This document shows positions 42,401 to 50,115 of a stretch of 64,000 nt of DNA, piece after piece (position 1 is the first letter of the stretch; each line of letters opens with the position of its first letter). Both the position numbers and the translations under genes were made by a program. The stretch spans positions 102,020,836-102,084,835 of the forward strand of contig OX421962.1 in NCBI GenBank assembly GCA_949128115.1. The letters are read 5' to 3'. Under the pieces are notes generated by a model. It saw only the letters and a list, made by a program, of their open reading frames with translations. It did no database searches and was not told the origin of the DNA. This stretch comes from Anaspis maculata. Its lineage: Eukaryota > Arthropoda > Insecta > Coleoptera > Scraptiidae.

Positions 42401-44303
42401 CATCAATTTCTAATATGTTGTATTATTCCCTACGTAAAGCTCAACAGCTAATATCAATAAATTATCCATTCAAAAATTAGAGAGAGGAATGATGATATGT
42501 ACAGACAAACCAGCCTTGATTCCTGCATGGAATGAACTTCAACGATCCCCTGTTGATAATAATAGACCGCGTTGCAAAGCTCACGTGCCGATTCACTGGT
42601 GAAAAGGTGACACGCTCAAAGAGTAGAGCCATTGTGTAGAACGAAGCCGTCATTAAGTCAGCAAACGTTATCAAACTCCGTCTAGACCTAGGAGGATATA
42701 AGAATATGGAGGGAAGGTCCGTCATAAAAAGTGAAGCCATGGAAATGTCATATCCGCCATCTTTGTACGCCCAAAATTCTTATCACTTTACCTTTGAAAC
42801 TGAATATTGCCACGTCAATTTCTGCGAGCTGTCGCTCTTGTCAGTGTCAGTCTATGACGCTTGTGCTGCGCCAGATCCAGCCACATCCTTCCTAAAGATG
42901 ATCGTTGGATTTCAAATTCTTCTACTTATTGGCATTTTCGTCACTAACTTCGTGGTAGGTGATAGTCCGTAGCAGTAGGAGTTCTACCAAGATAGGTACC
43001 TAGATACTTTTCATTGTAATTTTGCCATGGACTTTGAAGTCTACACAGGCTTTAAGATTGGCTGATGATAAGGTTTCCAGAGTACCTCTTTCACTGTTCA
43101 GTGTAGATCACAGAGTGTAGATCATCATTGGGTCTATTAACAGTGCGCTGACCTCACAAATACGTGGTAGAATCTAGGAGGGTAGAGTCGAACTGCTCAT
43201 TTTCTGCTTATTATTTTTGGAATTTGCTGGTCATTCTCATCCTTGTCCAACATTCTACTGAAACATCGGGCGACCTTATGCTACAGGTAGGCATCTTCTC
43301 TTCGGCAACTTCGGCTCGCATTGATGGGATATTCTTCATACATCATATTGTATCCAGCGCACGTAGCCTCTGTCTTTCCCACACCTGGGAAAGCTGATCT
43401 ATTCAGCTCTTATAGATGGAGCACCACCCAAACAAGATCCAGGCACAAAGATAAAAGATATCAGGCAAGACTCATTTTATGACAACCAAAAAAATCTCAA
43501 TAACCTCAAATAGTTTCAAATTATTTCAATAATGTCAATTCAAATTACAAAAGTCAAAAGACCCTTGTGACTAGATGCAATTTTTGGGCGTAGTTGCTAC
43601 CTCACCCCTTACGTCACCCGGCTTCATTTCCCCCCGTCCACAAGCTGGGTTATACTCCCTCCCTATTCTTATATCCTCCTAGGTCTAGACGGAGAAGCTG
43701 TTAACAAGATCTGATTTCTCGAAGCGAGGATGTTTCCCACGGAAAAACGACGGACGATGGTTGGTCCAGAGAAATCACGCGGGAGACCGCGAAGCTGAAA
43801 TGGAGGGTGAAGGAATGAATGAGTGAGTTAGGCAGAGTCGGCTTGACCACGGGTCGCGACAAGAAATTAGAAGTCGGGATTAAAAGAATAGTATTGATGA
43901 GCACCTCAGGATTTATAGTACAAAAGTGAAACCAACCCAACCGGTTGATGGGGCCCTTAGGGCCGCACGTTCTAGAGCTAAAACCGAAAATCATCGCTTA
44001 CTGCCCTAATGCAAAAAGTAATTTTTTCCGCCCGAGCAACAAATTGACAATAAAAATGACAGTGTTTGCTAGTATGTCAAATATGTATTTGGAAGAAGTC
44101 TAATATGTTTTGTGCATTTTCAGTACGATGGAAGTCTCGAGCGACTGGCGAAAGAATCTGAAATGTTGCGCACGGCCTACGGGCACTATTTCGATCTGAC
44201 CATCGTCAACAATGACATTGACGATACCATTGGGGCCCTGGAGGCGGCCATCGAGCGAGTCCAAAACACCCCCCAATGGATACCGGTGTCTTGGGTCTAC
44301 TGA
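12388..44303 (+). CDS. CASK: CASK, C-terminal 456 residues (partial gene, ten exons)
   Basis: CASK is a membrane-associated guanylate kinase scaffold at cell junctions and synapses; it binds neurexin/syndecan tails through PDZ and protein 4.1 through HOOK. Exons: 12388-12579, 19300-19464, 21118-21186, 27287-27385, 27490-27628, 32779-32898, 33022-33144, 33255-33362, 33503-33678, 44124-44303. They join without a frame break (1371 nt including TGA). Visible in order: L27 end ([19 protein letters not shown]), PDZ ([17 protein letters not shown] then GITLKMN), SH3 ([11 protein letters not shown] to [12 protein letters not shown]), HOOK basic patch ([16 protein letters not shown]), guanylate kinase-like domain ([47 protein letters not shown]) and C-terminus QWIPVSWVY. 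The P-loop reads GAHGVGRRH, lacking the catalytic GKS/T, as expected for CASK. The short SH3 upstream linker (PPPCE then IFVRAQ) is the insect form. The first part of the gene lies outside the window. Confidence 0.97.
15000..15790 (+). repeat. Intronic direct duplication, copy 1
   Basis: Shared ordered blocks with 16905-17990 include TTCTTTTGAAAAAGGATGAC, AACCACACC(C/T)GCTTTATTGCC, GCATCTCGAT and GGCCCG(T/C)TCCT. Many substitutions separate the copies, so the event is old. Confidence 0.8.
15404..15452 (+). repeat. (GA)n microsatellite
   Basis: About 24 uninterrupted GA units in CASK intron a-b. The related block at about 17310 has only GAGAG, so the expansion occurred after the local duplication. 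Confidence 0.95.
16905..17990 (+). repeat. Intronic direct duplication, copy 2
   Basis: Diverged partner of 15000-15790 in the same orientation, longer by about 300 bp through insertions. It has no coding content. Confidence 0.8.
19300..19464 (+). CDS. CASK: CASK exon b: PDZ core
   Basis: This exon encodes 55 residues from [20 protein letters not shown] to NSLQKIL, phase 0 to 0. The acceptor is CTGCTTCAG (19291-19299) and the donor GTGAGTATG (19465). GITLK replaces the classical GLGF carboxylate loop. The stretch [15 protein letters not shown] is the typical MAGUK PDZ core. A short GC-rich (CCGCCA)-type repeat lies about 65 bp upstream in the intron. Confidence 0.97.
19741..20110. repeat. 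Dispersed repeat starting ACAGGGTGTCCCAGCTAA
   Basis: The first bases are the CAGGGTGTCCCA terminal word seen in many insect inverted-repeat transposons. I could not find the matching right end, so the limit at 20110 is a guess. Confidence 0.4.
21118..21186 (+). CDS. CASK: CASK exon c: end of PDZ and linker
   Basis: This 23-codon exon reads [17 protein letters not shown] then APPPCE. The acceptor is AATGTTTCAG (to 21117) and the donor GTGAGTCTC (21187). It closes the PDZ domain and joins directly in frame to the SH3 exon, giving the short insect linker that lacks the vertebrate serine-rich insert. Confidence 0.94.
22000..22056 (+). repeat. (TCAGG/TCAGA)n short tandem repeat
   Basis: About ten units of ATCAGGTCAGGTCAG pattern in CASK intron c-d. 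Confidence 0.85.
22690..24290. repeat. Degenerate GGATTTCT minisatellite tract
   Basis: Irregular units such as TTTCTAGGGATTTCC and GAATTTCTAG recur through the flanks 22690-22875 and 23548-24290. Reverse-strand translation gives a repetitive IPRNPVEI-like string that is not a gene. A foldback (22876-23547) is inserted in it. Confidence 0.75.
22876..23547. mobile_element. 672-bp foldback element
   Basis: AAAGGACCCCGCACGATTC (22876) and its reverse complement (to 23547) open ~260-bp arms. The arms share TTACCCAAAAAAATGGACAG and GTTGAAGATGGGTTATTTCA. The AT-rich hinge is about 150 bp. No target duplication is clear because the surrounding tract is repetitive. Confidence 0.8.
24280..24848 (+). 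repeat. 570-bp direct duplication, copy 1
   Basis: It shares CAATGATTCTTTCAATTTTTG, GAATCATGCAGC, CACTTCGAAGATATACC and GTGTACCGGAACCTTTCTGT with 25147-25706. The minus strand has a long frame with one stop that includes [16 protein letters not shown]. That string faintly recalls Polinton-type DNA polymerase B, which is not enough for a call. Confidence 0.85.
25147..25706 (+). repeat. 570-bp direct duplication, copy 2
   Basis: Diverged partner of 24280-24848, offset about 867 bp, same orientation. Its minus-strand frame is more broken, as expected for a non-functional copy. Confidence 0.85.
26960..26982 (+). repeat. (TGA)n microsatellite
   Basis: Seven to eight TGA units in CASK intron c-d. 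Confidence 0.9.
27287..27385 (+). CDS. CASK: CASK exon d: SH3, first half
   Basis: This exon encodes 33 residues: [19 protein letters not shown] followed by [14 protein letters not shown]. The ALYDY-like SH3 motif appears as RAQFDYDP. The acceptor is GTGTTTCAG (to 27286) and the donor GTATGTTTC (27386). Phase 0 at both ends. The next intron is only 104 bp. Confidence 0.96.
27490..27628 (+). CDS. CASK: CASK exon e: SH3, second half
   Basis: This exon begins [19 protein letters not shown] and runs to PDKTTKEQ plus one base (ends in phase 1). WW and [11 protein letters not shown] are SH3 hallmarks of CASK/MPP proteins. The acceptor is TGTGTCCAG (to 27489) and the donor GTATTGCA (27629). Confidence 0.96.
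28800..29170. repeat. Dispersed repeat with paired ACGTCA/TGACGT motif, copy 1
   Basis: GGTTACGTCAC (28958) and GTGACGTCAACC (28979) are separated by about 10 bp and recur at 36784-36823. Upstream TAGGGCTAGGTTTGCTT resembles TAGAGCTAGGCTTACTT of the second copy. Three AGAGAGGTATATTTT-like units follow at 29063-29160. Confidence 0.55.
30090..30600. mobile_element. Foldback MITE
   Basis: The left arm (about 30100-30260: TTTTTGAGGTTGAGATTTTT, TTTCAGCCGTTTTATCAGAA) pairs with the right arm (about 30440-30575: TTATCAAACGGCTGAAACCT, AATCCTAACCTCAAAAA). Arms are diverged. Intron e-f. Confidence 0.6.
30828..31000. mobile_element. Short foldback MITE
   Basis: GCTTTTGGTGAGCCAAATC pairs with GATTTGGCTTACCAAAAGC, extending to CGGAATTTGACATTC and GAATGTTACATTTCG: ~60-bp arms and ~45-bp loop. 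CACCCTGTA and ACAGGGT words lie just outside. Confidence 0.65.
31767..32015. repeat. Dispersed repeat, copy 1 (partner at 56363)
   Basis: CCGTCAGTTCCACAAAAAAG to CTGTTCTGTGGAACC matches the reverse complement of 56363-56613 with moderate divergence (TGCAGATTAACTG, GATCAGTCAGCTACAAATT). It lies in intron e-f. Confidence 0.75.
32779..32898 (+). CDS. CASK: CASK exon f: HOOK and protein 4.1-binding patch
   Basis: The carried-over G completes a valine codon, then [20 protein letters not shown] and [20 protein letters not shown] follow. The basic run RKKKQYKDK corresponds to the HOOK patch that binds band 4.1/FERM proteins in this family. The acceptor is GGTTTTCAG (to 32778) and the donor AGTAAGTTT begins with GT at 32899. 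The exon leaves one base in phase. Confidence 0.96.
33022..33144 (+). CDS. CASK: CASK exon g: start of guanylate kinase-like domain
   Basis: With the carried base this exon starts [20 protein letters not shown] and ends YAYPIP. The nucleotide-binding loop is GAHGVGRRH, without the lysine-serine/threonine of active guanylate kinases. This is normal for CASK. The acceptor is ATGTGTTTCAG (to 33021) and the donor GTAAGAAT (33145). Confidence 0.97.
33255..33362 (+). CDS. CASK: CASK exon h: guanylate kinase-like domain
   Basis: The reading frame continues as [19 protein letters not shown] to ANEYLEYG. Family members have the same HTTR and YYFVSHDEM(M) motifs. The acceptor is ACATGTTTCAG (to 33254) and the donor GTAATTGA (33363). 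Confidence 0.97.
33503..33678 (+). CDS. CASK: CASK exon i: guanylate kinase-like domain
   Basis: This exon encodes [20 protein letters not shown] to [12 protein letters not shown]. It holds the conserved [19 protein letters not shown] segment. The acceptor is TTGCTTTGCAG (to 33502) and the donor GTAAGCGT (33679), which starts the 10.4-kb last intron. Confidence 0.97.
34655..34852 (-). mobile_element. tRNA-derived SINE, copy 1
   Basis: Reading on the minus strand, the tRNA-like head has an A box (GTGGCGAAGGCGG) and a B box (GGGTTCGATTCCC). The body has AAACTCCTATAACCGCGATAAG and a tail ending AAAACATTCATTTATTTATT. A 9-bp target duplication TACTTACTA flanks it at 34646-34654 and 34853-34861. 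It lies in the last CASK intron. Confidence 0.85.
35447..36375. mobile_element. Inverted-repeat insertion with CACAGTGGGGTA ends
   Basis: CACAGTGGGGTATT and AAAGTTGGCCAAAACT on the left are mirrored by AGTTTTGGCCAACTTT and TACCCCACTGTG on the right. CA(C)AGTG-type ends suggest a hAT-like MITE, but the flanks (GACGTCG versus TGTCGCC) do not give a clean 8-bp duplication. Confidence 0.55.
37232..37422 (-). mobile_element. tRNA-derived SINE, copy 2
   Basis: The minus-strand head starts GGCCCCGTGGCGCAGGCGG near 37418, with the tRNA-unrelated body GTCTGGGTGTTGTGTTG and ACTCCTATGGCAAG. The 8-bp target duplication ATTATATT is at 37224-37231 and 37423-37430. It belongs to the same family as copies 1, 3 and 4. 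The B box has decayed (GGGTTTAATTTCC). Confidence 0.85.
37609..37654 (+). repeat. 24-bp direct repeat
   Basis: AATTTTACCTAATTAAGTGG occurs twice in tandem with short spacing. A SINE/LINE-like hairpin (GCCCCCAACAGGGGG then AAACACGTGTC) lies about 90 bp upstream. Confidence 0.7.
38149..38380 (+). repeat. 23-bp tandem array, ~10 units
   Basis: The unit GAATATTAGTTTTAATATTGAGT repeats about ten times in exact 23-bp register with substitutions only. Shown shortened: it starts GAATATTAGT and ends ATTGAGT. Confidence 0.85.
39688..39816. mobile_element. 129-bp palindromic MITE
   Basis: GGGTAGTATTAATAAAAAAT and the mirrored ATTTCTTATTAATATTACCC form ~43-bp inverted ends that include AAGCATTTGCTT. 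AAG flanks both ends. Confidence 0.75.
40292..40934. mobile_element. Inverted-repeat element interrupted by a SINE
   Basis: GGTGTCCGCGCGAAAA with GTTGCGATAATTTCCGCAAT at left is mirrored by AATTATCGCAACCG and TTTTCGCACGGACACC at right. SINE copy 3 (40486-40677) is inserted in its middle. Confidence 0.7.
40486..40677 (+). mobile_element. tRNA-derived SINE, copy 3
   Basis: The head GGCCCCGTGGCGCAGGCGG carries the A box and GGTTCGATTCC the B box. The body (GTCTGGGTGTTGTGT, then ACTCTTATAGCGTGAGAAGC) ends in (ATTT)n. The target duplication TAATTTCYCAAAAAA is at 40471-40485 and 40678-40692 with one mismatch. It is nested inside the inverted-repeat element at 40292-40934. Confidence 0.88.
41150..41530 (+). 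repeat. 50-bp tandem array, ~7 units
   Basis: Units start TATTCACTGAATATTCGTCT and end CATTCARTAACGA, with a 50-bp period. Drift increases toward the right end. Confidence 0.85.
42675..43693. mobile_element. ~1-kb element with 40-bp inverted ends
   Basis: CTCCGTCTAGACCTAGGAGG and ATATAAGAATATGGAGGGA at left are mirrored by TCCCTCCCTATTCTTATAT and CCTCCTAGGTCTAGACGGAG at right. The interior has no recognised protein. Confidence 0.75.
44124..44303 (+). CDS. CASK: CASK exon j: last coding exon with stop
   Basis: This exon encodes [20 protein letters not shown] through FDLTIVNND to the C-terminus [10 protein letters not shown], then TGA at 44301-44303. The acceptor is TTGTGCATTTTCAG (to 44123). 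The C-terminal PQW(V/I)PVSWVY is diagnostic of CASK. Confidence 0.97.
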   Translation, partial: YDGSLERLAKESEMLRTAYGHYFDLTIVNNDIDDTIGALEAAIERVQNTPQWIPVSWVY

Positions 44304-44661
44304 CAGCAACCCTCCATGGAATTCGACTCGCTCCAGAATTTCTGAGTCGCTCCTCCATAAGAAAAATCAAACTCCCACCGCTCTGACGACCACCACGAAA
44401 TCCACGGATTTTCCGGCGATGTATTCTGGACATTGAATGTTGGATTCCGCCTAATTTCGATTAGGAAAAACAAAAAAGAATAATGACGAAGTTATTGAAG
44501 TGAATAATTGACAACATCTACTATTATATTATTATCACGAACAACACTGATACCAATCGACATGCTATTTTCAGTGATAGTTATATTGTTTGAATTGAAC
44601 CTCAATCAAATATGGGTTACCTGTGCTCAGTTTTGCCCGAGTTTTATATTTTTGTAAATGT

Positions 44662-44719
44662 GGCGGGAAGCCTTGTCGTCGTGCCTTTTCCAGAGAAGCC
44701 TTGCACAAGGCTTCCCGCC
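44662..44719 (+). other. GC-rich hairpin in CASK 3' UTR
   Basis: GGCGGGAAGCCTTGT (44662-44676) pairs perfectly with ACAAGGCTTCCCGCC (44705-44719): a 15-bp stem with a 28-bp loop. A second, overlapping stem is possible between GCACAAGGC and GCCTTGTGC. It stands out in otherwise AT-rich UTR. Confidence 0.7.
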
Positions 44720-46059
44720 TTGTGCACGTTGTAGAGTGTAGCCTTGCAATTAACCTTTTTAAAGTTTTAGTTAATAACGTTTTATTGAATTGTACTGTAA
44801 GCAATACTAATATTTGTCCCATCCGGACATCTTTTGCAAAGCTTGAGTACTTCCAAAGAGGGTTAATACCAAAGTTTAAGTTGCTCTAAGTATTGTTATA
44901 ATTATAGAAACTAGCCGTTCTTTAGCTTTTAGATAGAATTGAAAAAAAAAAACGATGGCGAAAGAAACCATACATTCCTCTTAATTTATTACTTACTAGG
45001 CAAGAACAATCGAAAATGTACTACTATTGTATTCAATCTATAGCATATATCACACCAAAATACCCCGTCAATCAATAGTAGAATTTTAATGATATCCACG
45101 TACCCCCCCACACAACGCACAGTGAAGAAAAAAAACAACGTTAACTTTGCTTGGAAAAAATATGAAAGATATAGCAATACATCTGAAAGTATTCAATAAC
45201 TACTGTAATTATTATATAATGTGATTGTATGATGTCGAACTGATGCTCACACATGAAGTGTTACAAAAGAAGTTTTAAAATTTTATTTTCTATTGGTCAT
45301 GATGCCAATGGGACGACGTGTTTTAAATGAATGTAGATTAGTACCCCTTCATACCCAACACGAACTGGCAAAGAGAATTCATGTTTTAATGATTACAATT
45401 ATTGCCAAAGATTGCTTCTGGCTTCATGCTAAAACCGTTGACGTGACTATTTCTAGAAGACACTGAGCAAGGACTTTTTGGAATTCAGCAAGCTTAGGTA
45501 CCTGCTCACTTTTCATATTAAACAAATTCTTCATGGTGGCTCTGCCTGTTGATGAATCCCAGAAGTGTCTCGTTTCCGCATGTCTTTAAAATATTCACCG
45601 GGCGTTGAAACCTAAAAAAAACATATCTCACAATGAGCATTGAACAACCCGGACATCTGAGGGGCGTAAAAAAGGCAATATGAAGTTTAGAAGAGAGAAA
45701 AAAGATTTGTATGACTACTGTGCAAGTTGCACAGAAACTTGATTTTTTGCAAAATGATCGCATTATCGAAAAGTTATATTAAGTTTAGAGCTACTTATGC
45801 GAACGTACTTCTCTGCTGTCAGATATTTGCATAATATGCTATGGTTTCACTTAGCTATAATGCTTGTTAGCAACTAATTACAATCTACAGTTTGAGCCGG
45901 AAGAAAATGAAGTTATAGTGGGCTAGAACTAAGCGTAGATTTATTGTGGCATATAGGGTTATACCAGTCAGAAAATTGAGGAAGTCTATGCTATTACTCC
46001 CTACTGTAATTTCGTTTCTCTTGTTATACTTTTAATTTTTATACATATAAAGTGCATTT

Positions 46060-46215
46060 GTTTCAAACTTTCAACTGGGCAGGGGTTTTGAATTTAGCGC
46101 GTTGAAAAGAGCATCTCATTGGCTTACATTGACAGCGGCGATAGCTGGCGGCGAAGTCCAATGCCACGCTTAGCGCGCCCAGTTTGAAGTTCCTGCCAAC
46201 TTAGGAGTTTCAAAC
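46060..46215. mobile_element. Palindromic MITE in CASK 3' UTR
   Basis: GTTTCAAACTTTCAACTGGG with GGCAGG and TTTAGCGCG at left is mirrored by CGCGCCCAGTTTGAAG, CCTGCCAACTTAGG and AGTTTCAAAC at right. Arms are ~55 bp and imperfect. Confidence 0.6.
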
Positions 46216-46882
46216 TCACTCTATATTGTTTATGAATAAGTTAATTTAAAACTTATAATGCTACCTCTTAAGCTTATTGGCAAGTATTTCGTTGATATGA
46301 TGATTTTGTAGAGAAATGTATAATGTTGTAAGTAAAAAATATATATTACGATATATACAATACGTTATTATATTGACAAAAAAAATGCTTTTCGACTTTA
46401 TAATGATAGTGAGATACTTAAGATTATTCTCGTATTATTCAAAAACAAACTTAATTTCAGTCGAAATTCAAAATTTACCGTTGTTTATCATCCTGTTTGT
46501 ACATTTTTAGATAAGTGCCATCTGTTTTTAATTTACAAAAAAAAAACTAAAAAATAAGTATTATCACGATAGCATAATTTATAAGTTGACGAACATTAAT
46601 TTCAACTACATATTATATTATTACAATATGTATATGATGAATTTTACAGAAGACATAAATAATGTGAATATAATGAAGAAAAAAAAACGAAAAAATACAT
46701 AAAAATTAAATAAATTATACAAGTGATTGCTTCCTGAAATAAGTGTACCTACCTACTTAAAAAAAAACAAGAACTAAAGGGTATTCCTAATAAACATAAT
46801 TTGATAACGATAGTAGCGTAGAAGATTTGAAAAGTTTGCATTTTAATTGAATCTTAGGACGATGTAGGTTCAATATTTCTGA

Positions 46883-46888
46883 AATAAA
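46883..46888 (+). terminator. Candidate CASK polyadenylation signal
   Basis: AATAAA inside GAAATAAAATG, followed within 25-40 bp by T-rich sequence. It is the last good signal before sequence of different character. Confidence 0.5.
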
Positions 46889-47848
46889 ATGTATAATAAC
46901 TTGATACGTATTTTTGTTCCTTTTCCATTCTTGAATGAGATTTCAGGGGGTCGGAGGCATTGAACACTGTCTGTGAGTTGTATTTTTGTTCCCATCACAC
47001 CCTCGGTGACAGTGTTATGAATGGGACCCGAAGCCGCACATTTCACAGTAAAGATTCCACCACCATTCTCCTCCTTGTCCAGTTTTGAATCGATTTAGGT
47101 GAGGAAGAATGCGATTTACTCACGTTGAATATTCCTTTTTCGCACTTGAACATCGCCCAGTTTTCTTGCTCGTCGCCATGGTAACCATTTTCGCTGTTCT
47201 TTTTTTTTACAATTGACGTTTCCAAAGTTGTACTGTTGGTTGCCTATATCATTTGGCGGAGAATAAAAGCGCGCTACAAAAATTATACAGTTGTATTGTA
47301 GGTTGCCTATAGGAGCTATGCAAAAAATCTGAAAATGCATGTGGTCCACAAAGCGTAGTACGTTATGCAATTGAAAAAAAACACCAATATGAATTGAAAA
47401 GCAAATAGAGAAATTACACGCGTCGCAACTACCTATTTTTCGAGATTTTCTTCCTTTTTGTTTAATTTTTTTTAACGTACTTTTATTCCTTTTCATGTTT
47501 TTGCTCATGGCGATAAGATTTTTCCGTAAAGAAAGAACATTCATTCTGAGTCGAAAATTCACGTCGAAAACGGTGCCGTATGCCCGCTTGGTAAATCCAA
47601 TTGAATCGACCGAAATTATCATACGTTTCCGCAGTTTTATCGATTACGTGTAGATGCAGTATAGTACGAATACCTTAGAAAATTTTAATTGTTGGAAATT
47701 GACTCACGAATCAAACGGTAAGCTAGATTTTTCGAATATCCGTCCGCTAAAAATACTCATTGATTTTAGGCCATCAGAATCCTCTGTATATACGTCTGTG
47801 TACGTGAATAGATCCGTTTAGATCCATCGCATTCACACATACTCATAT

Positions 47849-48071
47849 ATGCGCCGATTGCATTTGGGAAATGCACTCGTGGTGTCGACAATAGCCCCTA
47901 AATACATGTGTAGCCGCTACGCTCGAAACGTCAAATTTCGCAAACCATTACCATCGTTGATACGATTTGGACAAGACAAGGACAGTCTCTCACCGTCGCT
48001 GAACGAGTCTTCCATGATCAAGTTGGCAAAATCATTGACGTACGTTGGCAAGATATCCAATCGCTTTTGTA
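47849..48071 (+). pseudogene. Possible retroelement coding relic
   Basis: An open frame reads VSTIAPKYMCSRYARNVKFR, FGQDKDSLSPSLNESSM and SNRFCRPHHG up to the edge of the foldback at 48072, then appears to resume after it (GHKNLLEVNLR near 49590). I do not recognise the protein; a retroelement 3' coding region is a guess based on the LTR-like sequence that follows. Confidence 0.25.
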
Positions 48072-49585
48072 GACCGCACCACGGTTCGGCAAAATGTGAA
48101 ATAGCGAAAAAAATTGTCCACCAAATCTAACACCGTAGCTTGATTTTTTATCATTTTCTGATCCAGAAAAACCCAATTTCAAAATAATTCATCGGTGAAT
48201 TTGTCCTGTGGACAATTTAATTGATTTTTTTTATATTAGTGGGTTTTTCTCATGTTCATTCTTTGAGGCCCATGTGCAACTTGACGTTAAAATATAGTGG
48301 TTGGTGCCAAATTGTTCCTTAGACCATGATAAGCTAGAATCGCGATGGTGGATATCTGAGACTCACGACTGCGCAGCCGGAGGGGGGAGAGGGCAGAGAA
48401 CGTGCTGAAGAAGAGATAACATTTTTTCAACTCATGAACCGAAAGAGGTGGAATTATCAAATATGGCATACATGCTCACTATTTTACGCCAATGAAGGTG
48501 CATCAAACCGTTTTCTGAAATATCGAACCGTTTCAGAAAAATCTCGATAAACTTATTTTTCTTCTGAGAATGTTATCATTAAAATCCAAATTATTGACGA
48601 ATTTGAAAGATAAAAAGGTACAACTTACCCAAGTTAGGTTAGTGCTCGGGTTAGTGGCTGCTTTGGCGAGAAAAAATGGTCATTTTGGGGTCTCACGTGG
48701 TTCTGCACAAGACCAGTGTCACATGATGGCTCATTATGAACCGGCAACGGACGGCTTTTATCATCAAATGTATTAGTTTTTGGAGCCATCTACCAAAACT
48801 GTTGAATACGAGTCATAAGGTTATTTGTTGGGAGTTATTTGAACCAAAGAGTGCTTATTTTCCACAAAAAAATCCATCAAAAACGAATTCTTGATAGACA
48901 TAACAAAGCTCTTCGGGGAGACCAATGGCCAAGAATGACCGAAAAAGTCACGTAGGTAGGTGAATAATGGGGTCTTATTTCCTGAAATGGAAGACCAAGG
49001 GATTTTCACCAATATGCATATATTTCAAACATCTCTAGCTGCCAAAAATATTATTGTGTAGTTTTTTTTGTATGTTTTCAACAGTAAAATTTTCAAAAAA
49101 AAAGTTCAATTGAGATCTTTCTGGAACGGTTCAGTATTTTAAAAAATGGTTTACTGCGTTATCAATGGCGTAAAATAGCGAGCTCGTATGCGATATTTCA
49201 TAATTCCAACTCTTTTGGTTCATGAGTTAACATTTTTTATCTCTTCTTCAGCACGTTTCCTGCCCCCTCCCCTCCTTCGGCTGCCCAGTCGCGGATCTTA
49301 GATGTCCACCATCGTGATACTTGTTTGTCATGGTCCAAGGAACAATTTGACACCAATCATTATACTTTAACTGAACGTTGCAGATGGGCCTCAAAAAATG
49401 AACATAAGAAAACCTACTGGGATAAATTAAATTTGGAATTAATTGCCCACAGGACAAATTCACCGATGAATTATTTTGAAATTGGGTTTTTCTGGATCAG
49501 AAAATAATAAAGAATCAAGCTACGGTGTTAGATTTGGTGGACAATTTTTTTCGCTATTTCACATTTTGCCGAACCGTGCACGGTC
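48072..49585. mobile_element. 1.5-kb foldback element
   Basis: GACCG...CACGGTTCGGCAAAATG starts the left arm (48072 to about 48565). The right arm (about 49080-49585) is its reverse complement, sharing TTGTCCACCAAATCTAACAC and ATTCATCGGTGAATTTGTCC. The unique centre is about 500 bp. ORFs in the arms mirror each other and are not genes. Confidence 0.8.
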
Positions 49586-49699
49586 ATAAAAATTTGTTGG
49601 AAGTGAATCTACGTATATCCTTTCTCAACTTCGTTGAGTATGTTCATTATTATTCTCGTCGTGTGAATTATAATTTATCGTTGTGCTATATCCATCTAA

Positions 49700-50115
49700 A
49701 TTTCGCGTTGTAAAAACGAAAGTTCAAACTCGCGTTTCCGGTAGCTTGATCCGTAATAACCTTTGTCAACTAAATTGGTATCAATTGACTTCCACGGGAT
49801 ATATCACGTATCATTCGCACTTACTATAGATTTGTCTCCGAAGCATTCATTTATCTAAAGACGGCCGACCGCCGCTATATATGATTTCTATTATATTCAA
49901 CGAACTTGAACTAAATTGTACATAGCTATCATATCATCTTTATTAAACTTGTGAATATTATTCTGTGATTTTGTTCTTTATCTGTGTGTGATTCGTGATT
50001 GTCCTTCATATGCGAAAACATTCAACAAGGCAAATTCCGTTAATAATTCTCGTGTAGTGACCTGCAACATCTTTGCGAGTTCACTAGAGGCAATTAGCTA
50101 TTGCAGGTGGCGCCC
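49700..50115 (+). other. Possible LTR end with primer-binding-site-like word
   Basis: An AT-rich segment with TGTAAAAACGAAAG near its start is followed at 50106 by GGTGGCGCCC. TGGCGCCC resembles the start of retroelement primer-binding sites. No second LTR or gag frame is visible. Confidence 0.25.

Larger units (their letters stand above)
35085..44010. repeat. Concentric inverted repeat in last CASK intron
   Basis: Segments match in inverted order about a common centre: 35125-35445 with 43690-43985 (GGGCCCTTAGGGCCGCACG, CTTGTCGCGAC, GTCTAGAC), then 36376-36560 with 42440-42670 (weaker), then 36570-36685 with 42305-42440 (TAGAAATTGATRAAAATGCA, GTTGGTATCCGCATTGCTAC). Arms are diverged and interrupted by insertions at 35447-36375 and 42675-43693. 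The centre holds SINE copies and the 38062-41662 element. Confidence 0.7.
44304..46888 (+). other. Probable CASK 3' UTR
   Basis: This AT-rich region has no convincing ORF. It runs from the CASK stop to AATAAA at 46883-46888, followed by a T-rich stretch. An earlier AATAAA lies at 46709-46714 and could give a shorter form. It contains a GC-rich hairpin at 44662-44719 and a palindromic MITE at 46060-46215. The true cleavage site is inferred. Confidence 0.55.

Noticed and set aside
47040..47200. Possible minus-strand first exon (ATG at MVTMATSKKTG with a GTGAGT donor)
   Set aside because: Kozak-like ATG and donor are present, but I could not find a convincing downstream exon or a known protein.
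47116..47622. 168-codon minus-strand ORF, the longest in the window, with a true ATG and a lysine-rich stretch
   Set aside because: No recognisable motif; composition looks like translated AT-rich non-coding DNA, and it sits between the CASK 3' end and repeats. Transcript evidence would be needed.
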